DNA of 64,000 nucleotides from Nicotiana tabacum (lineage: Eukaryota > Streptophyta > Magnoliopsida > Solanales > Solanaceae). Position numbers and translations under genes: made by a program. The stretch is taken from assembly GCF_000715075.1 (NCBI RefSeq), contig NC_134102.1, positions 49,299,348 through 49,363,347 of the forward strand. Direction: 5' to 3'. How positions within the stretch are numbered: position 1 is the stretch's first letter; each line of letters opens with the position of its first letter. Below, piece after piece: positions 1-13,015 of this stretch. The notes beneath the pieces were generated by a model, which saw only the letters and a list, made by a program, of their open reading frames with translations, was not told where the DNA came from and did not search any database.

Positions 1-1695
1 TCCGTGTGGGTTGACATGGTCCTTTCTAGCTATCATCGCATCCCAATCAAGGGGAATAATCTAAATTTAATATAATGGGGACTCACACCTCAATACACTC
101 CTACACCGGTACGTGTAGTTTTAGGCTTGGGCATTTATAACCGAGGCTTCCTCGGTGACCTATATAAAACAAAAGTATGCATCTCATAGCCTTTTTATAA
201 TTCTTTTCATTCCATTTGCACTCTTGGCAATACATGTAAATCCTCATTCTTGGCACGATGGCCGCATTTCATATTTCATACTTTCATTCTTTCACTATCA
301 AGGATCATCATAAGTCATCAACATAAAGAACATTTGAAAATAATGACTTTAAATACATGAGTAATAAGAGTCTTAAACACATTCAATTTTCTTCCCAAGA
401 GAGAGCATAATGATTTGCAATTGAACGTGAATTCAAGTCATAAGCATTAAATACAATAACCATATTTGAAACATTATGCCAATGGAGATTAACATGATAG
501 GGCAATTCGAACATGACTTGAGTAAATAAGAATTCGAATAAATCAATTGTTAGAGGCAATACGGAACGATTAGTATAGGGGTTTGAACAAATCACATTTG
601 GAATTTACATGGAACTCGTGGATTCCGATTCTATAGGAGGAGTTTAGCCAACATACCTCGATTGAGCTTTCCTTAAAATTACTACAATGTACCACCACTC
701 TTAGCAACTTCAATATATAGAAACATGATCAAATTGAACCAATATTAGGAAGGTATTCATCATCTAGGTCAAATAGGAATCTTTATCAAACAGATAGTGG
801 GCCAGTTTGCCTACAAGGTTCATAGTGGAATTCCCTCGCCCTACAACTAAATTCAAACAACAATTTATCCATAATAGTTCAACAACCTCCATATCACCTC
901 CATCGATACGTGTATGCCCAACAACACATCCCCAAATCAAGAACCACAACTCGCATTCTTCTCAAACACCCCACATTTTGAAATAGATGGCTTATGGCTT
1001 CCGATCATCATCCCATAAGCCCCAAAATTGTACAATCCATACATAACCCCATTACGAACATTGCATGAAAGCTTAGAGGGGAGAACATACCTGGTTTGTT
1101 GATACTCCCCTCTCTCAAAAATAACTGTTTATGCCTTCCAAAATGACCCATGATGCCTTTTATTAAAAACAAGGTCGGGTAAAATTTCCCAAAAACTATA
1201 CATCCAAGTCGGGTCAGCGATCGCAAATGGGAGCACGAAACAGATATGCGGTCTGCAAAGTGGATCGCAAAATGGTTCTCCAAAACTGGACTAGCCTGAT
1301 CAAGTCTATAGTCGGTTCTACGGTCTGCGGATCGATTCCGCAGTCGTACATTGGATCGTAGAATCTCCTCCCAAAAATTTCTCTTGCTGAAATACGACAC
1401 ATATGCGGTCTGCAAAATTGTTATGCAGCCGCACAGTGGACCGTGAAATAGCCCTCAAAATTGAGTTTCTTCTGGTAAAATATGCGATGGTTCTACGGTA
1501 ACGGAACTGATCTGCGAGCACGAAATGGACCGAAGAAACACCAATTCCTGCAAATTTTCTACCAACTCCACAATATTTTGCACAACCCAAAAGGGTTCAT
1601 ACTGCGGTGAGCTTATCTACAACCTTTCAAACACATTTGCCTACCTCAGCACCATAAAACTTCAAATTCTTGGAAAAGTTTTACGGGGCATTATA
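1..1695 (-). mobile_element. LTR fragment 'J' (A-related gypsy LTR, 5' part outside window)
   Basis: No gene here. The stretch matches the middle and end of the LTR of element A. Shared landmarks are the CAATCAAGGGGAATAAT-type block near 50, the 'tagtttagccaacatacct' block near 645 and the 'ttaggaaggtattcat' block near 745. A cluster of CG-rich palindromes lies at 1210-1530, with a TATA-like GTTTTTAATAAAAGG on the minus strand at 1155-1170. The LTR seems to end near 1695 at GGGGCATTATA, a decayed GTTACA terminus. Orientation is minus. Its element partner is uncertain, because the next LTR to the right (4650) belongs to a different family. Confidence 0.6.
141..155. repeat. perfect hairpin in LTR J
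   Basis: CCGAGG-CTT-CCTCGG is a 6 bp perfect inverted repeat with a 3 nt loop. It lies in the part of LTR J corresponding to the transcribed leader, similar in placement to the hairpin arrays of the other LTRs in this window. Confidence 0.6.
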
Positions 1696-4649
1696 CTAAG
1701 TTATCGCGATCTAGTAAAAATTTATACTTGACTTATCATCTTAGATCACTCACGTTCTTGATATTTTAAATTGTTGTACTTTTATAAAAGCTCACACATT
1801 TTGATTTTAAGCATAGCCTGTCCTAACAGACACTTTTGAACTAAACAGTCGATCTGGAGAGTCGTTCATCCATGTTATACTTTATAGTCCGCAATCATCT
1901 TTGAAGTACCGACCACATGATGTCGCTCGTATCAGATCATGTCTTCTTATTTTTGTAGTATTCTAGATTATGACTCAGATGTCGTCTATGTTCTTTGCTT
2001 GAATGGTAAACATGATGCTCCCTCGCCTTGGTAATGTCTTCGAATTCCACAATAGTAGGGGCATATATTTAACCGGTCATCTCCACTACATCTTTTGTTA
2101 TCTCTAATATTGGTACTCTTCTGACTGGCTTTATCATGGAGATGTTAGAGAATATGTCCATTGTACTATCTCTCTTCTACTTCTACTATTAAGAGGGATT
2201 CTGCAATGTTCTGAGTCACAATTTCTATAATCATCTAGGTCCAATAATTGGACTCCTGATCTAACTCTTGAGCTTCCTCTCCCCCCTCAGCCTTAAAGTA
2301 GGCTTAAGCTGTCTTCCAATCTGCGGCTCAGGGTATTACCTATTTAATTATCCTTTTGTGGACGCTATGGAACATCCATGTTATAATCATCTAACAATTC
2401 AAACCTTTATCTGTAACATGACAACGCTTTCTTTTAAAGTTATACCGGAGTCTCCTATAACTATATGAATGTCAACATATATGCTACATGGATAATACTC
2501 TGAAATCTTAAGTGTGTTCATCCGGTAACTAACTCTGGGTCATAGATAGAGTAATTCCTTTCGTGCTTTCTCAACTGTCTTTAAATGTAGGCAATTACTT
2601 TTCTTGGTCGTTCTGCAACTTGCTGCTTGAATACTTGGGTTATCTTAGTGCTCACACATACTGGAATTTCCTGTATTCATATGATATGTGTCCACGCATA
2701 GGTGCCACTTTCTTATGGAGTGCATATAATGTTCTAATAAGACTATTGTTACAAGATCATTTCTTCTATAATATCGAATTTCGATTGCTATGCTTAGGTC
2801 GAAGCCTTCTTCCTTATTTCCTCAGCTACTCATTCATTATAGTACTTAGGGGAGACCCTCTAACTCTTGTAAAGCTGTGAGCTTATTACATCGTATACCC
2901 GACAAAATTTTTGATGTTCTTACTAGCCTATAATTATCCTTAGTTACTTACCTCCATGCCCTTGTGCTCGGTAGGGTTACTTTTGAACTCAAATTTTGAT
3001 TGTCTCCCTAGTAGCACTCTCTTTTATTTCCATAACACTTATAATGTACCTTTAACTACCCAACTCCTATCTGAATATTTCTCAAGGATTACATATCTAG
3101 AGGATGCCTTGGATAAGGTTTTGGAGTCATGACATATCTATAGGATCTGAATAACTGCAATCTCATTCCTTTCGCCTTTTTACCGCATTCTTCTTTTACC
3201 ATTCTATATTTACATGAACCACTTAACTCCCATTTAATATCAAATCACAACATCTTTCTCCCATTAGGGGAGTACTAACATTTAACGCTCTAAAGTTTTA
3301 CCTGTAGATCTTTTACCTCTTCATCTTTGGCGTCTTCATATTTTCAGTGATCCTTACTTGCCCTACGGTAACCCTTATATTCAAAGGATAACTAGATTTC
3401 TTAGCACGAAGGTGACACCTTGTGTAACAAACATTTAGTCCCTTAAGCTTAACTCTACTCACAACACTACTTTAAGGAAGCGTCTTCATGAATGACCTTT
3501 AAAGTTTATTCTTCTCTTGTCCATTCTATTATTGTCGGAACACAGTCTCTGAATTTCTCATGATGTCTACTATTGTCGGATCCTCTGGGCCCTAATTCAT
3601 GTTTGGTTTATCTTGTTTACTAGCGCATATTGATTTCGGTTACTCTAGGGGTCTAACTTAGCCCTCTGGTAATCACGTTGGAGTCACAATGAGGATATGA
3701 CTTTATGGCTTATACTCTTTTATAGTCTCAAGGTCTTTCTCCTCATGTCTCTTCGGGTCACCTAGCATTCTCTTTTTACTTGGGATGAGAGCCATACTAA
3801 GGTAAATATTTATCCCTTCTAGTATTTTAGTGCCTAACTTCTGAATTTTCTAGACATTCTAGTATTCATATCTAATTGTACTATTCTAGATTGCACCACC
3901 TGGGCATCTCATAGGGAGATCTATTATCACATTGCAATATCTTTCGAAAATATCAGCTAATGCTAACAATCTATCCACCATTTTTGACTACTCTAACACA
4001 GTTGGATCCTAATATCACATCAATCTCTTAAACTAAGTATGTTAGCTCCCATAAGGCATAACTGAGATGTGTGGGGAAAATTGTACATACCTCTATTAGT
4101 ATTCCAATTAAACACACGATGCTTATATTTCTCTACCAGATTTATATATACTAATAATCTTCACTAACTGGGTACCTCGTACCCTTCATCACCTTGCTTC
4201 TTTTACCTGTTGAAACTCATATCTACTTTCTGATGCTCTGATAGCTTTTTACCATATGGGTGGATAGATATTCATGACTTAGGGCTCCATATAAAGAAAC
4301 TTACACATCTTAGTGCACACATGATCTGCTGAAGAACTCACATTTACTCATCATAAGCAAGATGAAAACTCGAGTTTCTCTGACTCAACTCTTCCACCGC
4401 AACATTCAATCTCTTACCAATCGACTTCTTTCTAGATGTAGGCATCGTTATATTATGAAGAAAATAAAATTTAGTAGTTTGAGTTCTTACAAGTGCTACT
4501 GCACGATCTAGAGTAAGAAGAAAGATTGACAGTCCTAAATGCCCTGTAGCCTCCTGCTTAAAACTGTGGTGCACAAAACACCCATAAACAAGACTCTACT
4601 AGACACGGCTCGTAGACTCCCTAGGAAAGACCTACTATGATACCAAGTT
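1696..4649 (-). pseudogene. decayed gypsy internal region with pol remnant
   Basis: No open gene survives. On the minus strand around 2540-2600 the translation reads [19 protein letters not shown], which matches the RNase H segment [16 protein letters not shown] of element E, so this is old Ty3/gypsy pol. The last 120 bp before 4650 match the leader of E (the 'actagacacggct' block and a decayed primer site). The spacing between the RNase H remnant and both LTRs is much shorter than in E, so large deletions have occurred. Reading from 1700 to 2500 and from 2700 to 4300 I recognise no further domain. Confidence 0.6.
4636..4649 (-). other. decayed primer-binding site of element F
   Basis: The plus strand reads TATGATACCAAGTT directly before the LTR start TGTCACACC. 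Its reverse complement, TGGTATCATA, is a one-mismatch form of the initiator-Met primer site TGGTATCAGA. It places the 5' LTR of a minus-strand element at 4650. Confidence 0.65.
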
Positions 4650-5384
4650 TGTCACACCCCAAACCAGGGGAGGCGTGGCCGGCACCCAGTTCCATACATG
4701 ACCGCCGAGCGTACCACTTTGGAACTGTAACTTTGGCGGCAACCATCAACTTAGGCCGACAAGGATTACCTACAAACAGACAATACCAACCAAGGCCGAT
4801 GAGGCCATATTCTGAATCATATGAAAATAATGTCCATCTCATCTAAAGGGTAAACGTACCCAAAAGCTCATATATATAGCTTTGTAGGCCGACGAGGCCT
4901 CCATAAATGTCTACAACAACAATACCAAAATGAGCATATACAATGGCCGGCAAGGCCGCTACATTGACATACAAAGTATACAGGATTCGTCTACAAGCCT
5001 CTAAAGATAATAGAATTGTACTATGGTCGGGACATGGCATCGACCTACCCACCAAACTTGTATATACAAAATGCACACCAAAATCTAGGCCTGCTAACTC
5101 CGGATGAATGGAGCTTACCAATCAATCTAATGTCTAGCTTTCTCTACTAAGAAAGTCTATCTAGTTGTCTATCAGAACGTGGAGGCATGAAATGTTGCAC
5201 CCCCATCAAAAGGGACTTAGTAAAAAATAATATACCGAGTATGTAAGGCAATAAAATAACTGAAAGCTGAAACTGAACAAAAGTACATAGTAAATTGGAA
5301 GCCAAAAAAATGCTCTAAGATATACTCACTTGTTCCGACTCAACACAATGTAATATAGTGATATCATGCTAGCTGGCCACATAT

Positions 5385-5520
5385 AGGGCTCGTTGTATCT
5401 CTCATTGACCAAGTGGCCTGGCAATAGTAAATTCTCCCTAATCGTAAGTCCGGAAAAATATAAACTCTCACTGACCATACGTCCAGGTAATAGTATCTCT
5501 CACTGACCATGTTTTATATC
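5385..5520. repeat. imperfect tandem repeats in LTR F
   Basis: About three imperfect copies of a unit of the form 'ctcactgaccatacgtccaggtaatagta'. They lie where E has its own tandem array and other LTRs have hairpin arrays. Confidence 0.5.
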
Positions 5521-8500
5521 ATATGTGTAGTAGAATGTGTGAAGGTACATGTATAACTCTCTATCCCTTTCTAACATCATGGAACAACATGGAGCTTATA
5601 GGAATCTCTCTCGCTAAGATACGATGAGAACATACGGGATGATGTAACACCTATAGAGACATGAACTCTACGATATGCATTTGTCTTATACAATTCGTCT
5701 AACTGCCTATTATTATGGATTCATGAAAGAGATAGTCAACGGCTCAGTATATATGCTATGGAACAACTTAAAACGTATTTCAAATCATGAGCTCATTTCT
5801 AGAAAATTGGGCAACACCTCCCCTAAAACATTCACTTCCTCCCAATTCAAATTGCCATAAAAACAACCAGAACAACAACAAAAATAACAACAACAACATA
5901 GCCACACTATACCATCAACAACCAGCAACTCAACAAATAGTACAACGAGCAGCAAGCTCGTCTCACGATTAAACAAACTATAGTTTTAAACCCCTTTTCT
6001 TTCCACAATTTGTTAACAAAATTAACCAAAATGTATTCATTTATTCCTACTGATTTTCATCCACAACAAAATCTTAAGAATTCCCCATAACAGTGTAACA
6101 ATACAATAACACCTTAACAGAAACTCGTACCTAACATCGAGCGGCAAGCTCGGCTTATAAAAAATAACACAACTCTTCCCTGCACTCTTCCCTCATTCAA
6201 ACTTCATATCAGCAACATCAATATATCATATATAAGATATTATCATAACTCCAACAATTGTAACATCATAAAAACAATTTAAAATAGTCCAAAATCACAT
6301 AACAACTCAATATATTATTCTCGACCGTCAATTCACATGTTCTAGCTTTAATAGCTTATACAAGACATCGATACACTCAATACAAGATGAAGAGGGATAT
6401 TATTACCTCAGAACATCAAGGAATACCCGAATCCGAGCTTACTTCAGATTTAAGAATCCTCCAAATCACAAGCAAAGAGGAGGAACGGAGTAACACAATA
6501 TCTACGAACTTTTCGGGAGTGAAATCATGTCATAAACTTGTAGATCTTGGCTGGGGTGGTAGGGGAACCTTTTGAGAGTTTTTAGAACTGTTTTGGGTCT
6601 GATTTGGGCAATAAATATAAGTTCAAATGAAGTGGAATCTCTCTTGATACAACCCAAATGTTTCCACTTCCTCAAGTGGGTCGCAAAGAGGCTGCCTACG
6701 CAGTCTCGCAGAAGCGCAAATATCTCTCCACTCCGGCATCATATGTATGAACGGTTTAATGCGTTGGAATCTAGACTCGTAGATGTCACGACCCCAAATT
6801 TCCACCTTATGATGTTGATGAAACCTAGTCTCTAAGACTAGGTAAGCCTAACATACACGAGGATATAACAGAAACAATGACTAAAAATATGAAAAAAGCT
6901 GATAAGTCTCCTTATAACTTCAATGCAGAATCACAATACAACATTCCCAAAACCCGGTGAGACTAAGTCATACGCTCTACAGAAATATACTAAAATCTCT
7001 AATACAACACTATCTCAATAGAGAATAAATAGTAATAAGAGAATGGCGGTAGGTGATTCCGAGACCAGCGAGCGTCGGGCAGGTATACCTTGAAGTCTCC
7101 GAAAATAGCTGAATGATCACTAGTGTCTGGCATGGGCAGATGTATTTGGATCTGCACAATAATATGCAGGAGTGTAGTATGAGTACACCATCAAGCCTAA
7201 CATCAGTAGAGTAGTGACGAGGCCGGGTCAGGACACCTTCTAGGACAAAATAAACTGAACATAGTATAATAAAGACCAAAAATGGAAAATAAGGAAAAGA
7301 GTGATAACAAAGCAGTACAATAATGTAGGCTAATAACAGAATTTAAGACAAGAAAGACAATGACAAGTGAACACATGACGAGAACAACAAGGAATCAAGT
7401 ACGGACAAATACAGGACAATGAAGAAAACAACAAGAACTATTCAACCAACAAGCCTTTTGAACATGGAATGTACAACAAGAATCACAACTGAGGGACCAT
7501 GCCTCATATTCATATTTCACAATTTAAATCACAAACTTTCCTTATATTACCGCGTGAGCCTTGGATTTATTTTAAAAAAAATATTTTCCCGAAATAGCTA
7601 CACGCGTTTTAACCCCCTTATCTCACTGCATGGCTTCAAGTAATTCCTTACTAGTAACGCGCGTATAAATCTCACCTTATCTCACTGCATGCGTATCAAC
7701 CTCTATCCTTATACCACGGCATGTGTATCAATATCACAACACAATAATCAACTCACACCACATGTGCCCGTATGCCACAACACTTTCCAAAATCAACAAT
7801 ACTAATGTTACTACAACATATAGCCCATGGCTCAATCACAACATGTACAAGAATCTCAATAACAACAAAATGAATAACAAATACTCAACAAGGAAAGATA
7901 TGTCAACAATTACAACTTCAACCTCAATGTGATAATGGCGTTCGCAGCTTCAACATCAATAACCCAACAAGAAGATATTCTATGAAATAACAACTTCAAG
8001 TAAGAGTAATGTCACACCCCAAACTCGGGGAGCATGACCGACGCTCAACCGAGAGAACCCGACCGAGCAAGCCTGTTAGATTGCCTTCAGCCCAAACTCA
8101 TCCATGAATAAAGAAGAGATGTACTCCATTAATCAAACATTGAAAAGATTTTATTAACAACTTCCTTTTCATTCTTATTAGCAGTTTCATTTCGTAATTT
8201 CCAAAATATTGCGAGTTTATAGAATTAAAGAAAACATGATTTCCAAATACCAACATTTCTACTTCAATTCCCAACATCAACCACAACCCACAACCTGTCT
8301 ACGGAGCCTCTAAATATGACAGAAGAATAGTATGGAAGTGCCGGCAACAAGGCCCCGGCTATACCTCAAGACACAAAGTGTAACATCAAGTGACATCGGG
8401 CCCGGAATAGAATAGGGCTCACCAAAACCTGCTGAATAGGGAGTAACTGCTAATGAGTACCAAAGTTGCACCACTGATTAATCACCTGCATCTATTGAAG

Positions 8501-8837
8501 ATGCAGCGCCACCGGCAAAAGGGACGTTAGTACATATGGATTAGTACTAGTATGTAAAGCTAACTATCCTCTTTCAAAATAGAATACCAATGTAAGAAGG
8601 GGAAATCCATAAAAACAACAAGTCACAATCAATGATATTCAAATGCCAAGTTAAAACATATTAATTTCCAAAATAAGAAGATAACACTAGGAAGTGATAA
8701 TCAAATTATGATGATAATATTATTTTTTGTTGGGAGATCTTTAGCACTGATATGCCATTGTTCACAATACCAATGTTCACAATACCAATATTCACAATAC
8801 CAGTGTTCACAATACCAAATGTTAACAATACCAATGC

Positions 8838-9370
8838 CACCGTACTTTTAGCACGAAGTCCGATCACGATGCGATCGGCTAGGCTATCTCATTAGAGAAA
8901 TCAACCACAATTACTATCAATACCAATACCACCATAATTTTAGCACGGAGTCCGATCACAACCTGATCGGCTAGGGTATCTTATTAGAGAATCAACCACA
9001 ATTACTATCAATACCAATACCACCGTAATTTTAGCACAGAGTCCGATCACGACCCAATCGGCTAGGCTATCTCATTAGAGAAATCAACCACAATTACTAT
9101 CAATACCAATACCTCCATAATTTTAGCACGGAGTCCAATCACAACCCGATCGGCTAGGCTATCTCATTAGAGAATCAACCACAATTACTATCAATACCAA
9201 TATCACCGTAATTTTAGCACAGAGTCCGATTACGACCCGATCGACTAGGCTGCCTTATTTGAATACATCAACCAAAATCTCAATTTCAATTATAATTTCC
9301 AGCACAATCACCACCATGTGTGCGACATGGTGTCTGATCACGACCCGATCGGCTAGGCTGTCTTATTCGA
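8838..9370. repeat. about 91 bp tandem array with CCGATC/GATCGG hairpin (A left LTR)
   Basis: Five units of roughly 91 bp begin near 8838, 8930, 9021, 9112 and 9204; a diverged sixth sits near 9311. Each contains a core of the form CCGATC-(7 nt)-GATCGG, a 6 bp stem, then 'ggctaggctatctcatt'. It is preceded at 8755-8835 by short 'ttcacaataccaatg' repeats. The array lies downstream of the minus-strand TATA box, so probably within the transcribed leader. Confidence 0.85.
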
Positions 9371-10873
9371 GACATCAACCCTTTTATATCAATCAATCTT
9401 ATCCCAATTAAGAGGAATAATTTTATCACACCAATCTCATCCCAAATAAGGGGAATAATTCACAAAAATAGGATAGGTGCAAATATATTTACCTCATCAT
9501 CTTCCACATTGTATTAATCTCCACTAGTATTTTCAACCAATAACAACAACAATATTTCCTTGGCTCTTTTGGCCATTCACAAGATTCTTTATTCGAGGCA
9601 CGATGGACATATTTGTTATTCCACACTTTCATTTTTTCCCTCTCATGTATCATCATCATAAATATCAACATACATATAATATTTCGGAAATCGCAACTTT
9701 AAGTTCATTAGAAATGAACAATTTAAGCACAATAGATTTTTTCCGAGAAATGGAGTAAAATGATTGGCAATTGATGCGCAAGTTAAAATCATTAGCAAAT
9801 AACACACCATTTATTCTTGACACATTTTTTCCCACTAAGGGCAATACACAATTTCCACTCACGAATATGCAAAGAACGCAAAACACATTGAAAATACTCA
9901 TAAATCATAACGTCTATTAAAACAGCCACATATGAGCATGACTTGAGTTTATAGGCTTTTAGGCAATTCTATTTTTGAAGTCAATTCGAAATAGTTGAAT
10001 CAAGGCTCATTTCCTAACCTTTCTCATATCATTTCATTTTATTGGCTCAATTGGCCACAAGTATAACTTTCACTTATATCAATCATCGCATTTCATACTT
10101 CTTTTGCATCTTTTAATTCCATTGGCACCATTGGCCACAAGTATAACTTTCACTTATATCAATCATCACATTTCATACTTTTTTCACATCTTTATAGGTT
10201 ATCAACAGTAAGACATTTCTAATCAAGGCTTTAGGTACACATATGTAACAACTCGGTCGGTCGTTTCGAGAGTTATAGCCCCGTTTTTCCCATTTCTGCT
10301 TTCCTTTTGTGCTTTTAAGCTATATAATGATGTACAGAATTAGTTGGTTCGTGTCCAGAATGGTTTCGGAGTGGATTGAGATACTTAGTCTCTAAAGTAG
10401 AAGCTTAAGTTGGAAAAGTCAACCGGATATTGACTTGTATATAAACGATCTCGGAATTAAATTTTGATGGTTCCATTAGCTTTCTTAGGTGATTTTGGAC
10501 ATAAGATCACGTCCAGAATATGATTTGGAGGTCCGTAGTGGAAGTAGGCTTGAATTGGCGGAAGTTGGAAATTTAGCGATTTCGGTTGGCAGTGGAAAAT
10601 TTGATATCGTGATCGGAATGGATTTTCGAAAATTGGAGTAGGTTTGTGGTGTCATTTTTGACGTGTGTATAAAATTTGAGGTCATTCGGACGTGGTTTGG
10701 TAGGTTTTGGCGTTGTTTATGGAATTTAGAGTGATGCGAAGGCTCGACTAAGTTTGTATGTTGTTATATGACTTATTGGTATGGTTGTTTGAGGTCTTGA
10801 GGGGTGATTCTAGGTGGTTAACGGATTGTTTGAAGTTGGAAAAATGCAGCTGAAGCGGCTGCTACTGGTATTT

Positions 10874-11211
10874 CTGCACCTGCGGAGGGCGAGCCGCAGG
10901 TGCGAGGTAGCTGGTGCGCTTGGTAAGCTGCAGATGCGGACATGGAGGACCTGGGCTTGAATCGTAGGTCCTTGGAAGTGGTTGCATCTGCGAGCCCGTA
11001 GATGCGAGGCTGAGTCGCAGATGTGGAAGTAAGGAGTTTGGTTGTTTTCGCATAAGCGGAGGGAAATGTGCAGGTGCGCGTCCGCAGGTGCGAGACCTAG
11101 GACGCAGGTGCGGGGCTAGTGTGTTAAGTGAGTTTCTGCAGGAGCGGAGTTCCCAACCGCAGAAGCGGCTCCGCAGGTGTGGATATTGGACCGCAGGTGC
11201 GGTTTTGCTGG
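10874..11211. repeat. cluster of GCAGGTGCG-type palindromes (B left LTR)
   Basis: Roughly a dozen copies of CGCAGGTGCG, GCAGATGCG, GCATCTGCG, GCACCTGCG and CGCAGAAGCGG relatives are irregularly spaced over about 340 bp. The cluster stops about 10 bp before the TATA box. Most contain an E-box core CANNTG flanked by CG dinucleotides. Confidence 0.85.
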
Positions 11212-11219
11212 GAAGAAAG

Positions 11220-11228
11220 TATAAAAAG
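11220..11228 (+). promoter_or_regulatory. TATA box of B 5' LTR
   Basis: TATAAAAAG in the context AAAGTATAAAAAGGGGAC, directly after the palindrome cluster. It is conserved in the right LTR at 19225-19233. It is a likely RNA polymerase II start for the element, which puts the U3/R boundary about 30 bp downstream. Confidence 0.75.
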
Positions 11229-12167
11229 GGGACTTCGAAATTTTTCCTCATTTTAACAATTTGGAACACGGACTTTGGAGCTTTTGGAGTAAGTTTTGGA
11301 AGGAAATTTGAGGGTTATCACTGAGGTAAATTCCTTGAGCCTAATTATCCTTAGCTATGGTGTTTTCCCGTTGATTTCTCACCTAATTAGTAGGATTTTT
11401 GGGGGTGAAATAAGGGGTTAGGGCTTGGGATTTTGGAGGGAGTAATTTTGGGGATTTGAGGGACCAAATGAAGTCGGATTTTGATGAATTTAGTATGGTT
11501 AGACTTGGGAGTGAATAGGCTTTCGGGTTTTGTGACTTTTTTGGATTTCGAGACGTGGGCCCGAGGGCCAGGTTTGAGTAAATTTCGGGATTTGTCCTAT
11601 AAATTGGTATTTTCCTTGTGGGATTCATTCCTTTAGCTCATATTAATCGTATTTTATTGCTCGTCTCTAGATTCGGGTCATTTGGAGGCCGGTTCGAGAG
11701 GAAAGAGCATTCTGGAGTAGGAGTTCTACAATGTTGAGGTAAGTAACGATTATAAATCTGGTCTTGAGGGTATGAAACCCATAGTTTGGTATAATGTGAC
11801 TGTTTGGAGGGCGGCACCCAGTCTAGGTGACGGGCGTGTGTATGTACGCCATGAGGGACTGAGACTTGGTCCATCCTGGGAGACTGTGAAGTCTAATAGC
11901 CTTCATTTGTGTTAATATGCATTCCTGTCTACTAAAAATTGACTGCCTTTCATGTTAGAAATCATGCCTAGACTATATTCCTGCTCCTGGTAGTTATATT
12001 CAGTCATAGTGATTCTTGTACATGTTTACCTCAGTCTCTGCTATTTTCCCTGATGATATACTGTAAAACTTTGATTTGGGTTGTTTTTCCTTTCTTTATC
12101 GAGAGCTATGATACTAGAGAGTTTCATGACTGAGTAAGGCCGAGGGCCTGGTTATGAGGTATTGTTC

Positions 12168-12290
12168 TATGGCACGAGAGTTGTCCGTGCGGATCCTTAT
12201 GTTTATACTATGGCACGTGAGTTGTCCGTGTGAATTCAGATATGATATTATAGCACGTGAGTTGTCCGTGCGGATTATAGCGCTTGGGCT
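12168..12290. repeat. tandem GCACGTGAGTTGTCCGTGC hairpins (B left LTR)
   Basis: Three imperfect copies of a unit whose GCACG and CGTGC ends form a 5 bp stem. The right LTR has five copies (20166-20325), so copy number has changed since insertion. It lies about 950 bp downstream of the TATA box, in the presumed transcribed leader. Confidence 0.8.
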
Positions 12291-13003
12291 GTAGGAGCGC
12301 CTCATGAGTCTGAACACCCCCCAGTGAGGGCAGGTACCTATTGAGCATGTGCATTGTGGGACTGAGAGTTGAGTGTCGAGTTATTAAGGGTTTGAGTGGC
12401 AGTGTCTGTGAGGTTTCATCTATTTCACTTTGTTGTTGCATTTAGCTAATAATTGTCTGGCTGGAATTGGTAATTATGCAACTGATCTTTTACTCATGTT
12501 TACTCTTAACTATGAAAATTATCAACTGAATTGCTCTGTATAGCTCGTCACTACTTCTCGATTCCTTATTTATTTCTGTTACTTGCTGAGTTGGTTGTAT
12601 TTATACTACACCCTGCACTACATATGTAGATCCAGGTGTGTCTGAGCACGGAGATTGTTCAGTCCACGCCTGTTGAGTTCCAGAGAATGCAAGGTAGCTG
12701 CCAGCATCCGCAGGACCTTGTTACTCCTTCCACATTTCTTTCCGTTTTGTACTGATATGTAGATATTGGCTGTAATAGTTTTAAATACTTAGACGCTTAT
12801 GACTTAGTGACACCTCGATGTCGGGCTATTTTCCGCATTTATGTTTTATTCGGATTTTACCCCGTATTTATGAGAAAACTCCGGTTATTTTAAATATCTT
12901 AATTCACTTCTATTAAATTTTGAAAGTGTTTTGTAAAGGTCGGCTTTCCTAGTACCACGGTAGACGCCATCATGATGGGTTAGGTTTTTGGGTCGTGACA
13001 AGT

Positions 13004-13015
13004 TGGTATCAAAGC
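13004..13015 (+). other. primer-binding site of B (one change)
   Basis: TGGTATCAAAGC three bases after the LTR end. It is the initiator-Met tRNA primer site TGGTATCAGAGC with one G-to-A change. The intact version survives at 21045-21057. Confidence 0.85.

Larger units (their letters stand above)
10244..13000 (+). repeat. element B 5' LTR
   Basis: It runs from TGTAACAACTCGG to GGTCGTGACA, 2757 bp. It contains a CG-flanked palindrome cluster at 10874-11211, a TATA box at 11220 and a hairpin array at 12168-12290. Compared with the right LTR it shows changes such as ACTCGGTCG for ACCCGGCCG near its start, which are C-to-T changes at CCG sites. Confidence 0.9.

Noticed and set aside
8838..9370. 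CRISPR-like array of regularly spaced repeats
   Set aside because: The units are tandem, about 91 bp, with no unique spacers, in a plant LTR, and are duplicated in the partner LTR at 25852-26370.
10862..11324. Overlapping 135- and 78-codon frames in the B LTR
   Set aside because: They arise from the palindrome cluster, which is stop-poor on both strands; the same shadow frames recur at 18925-19359.
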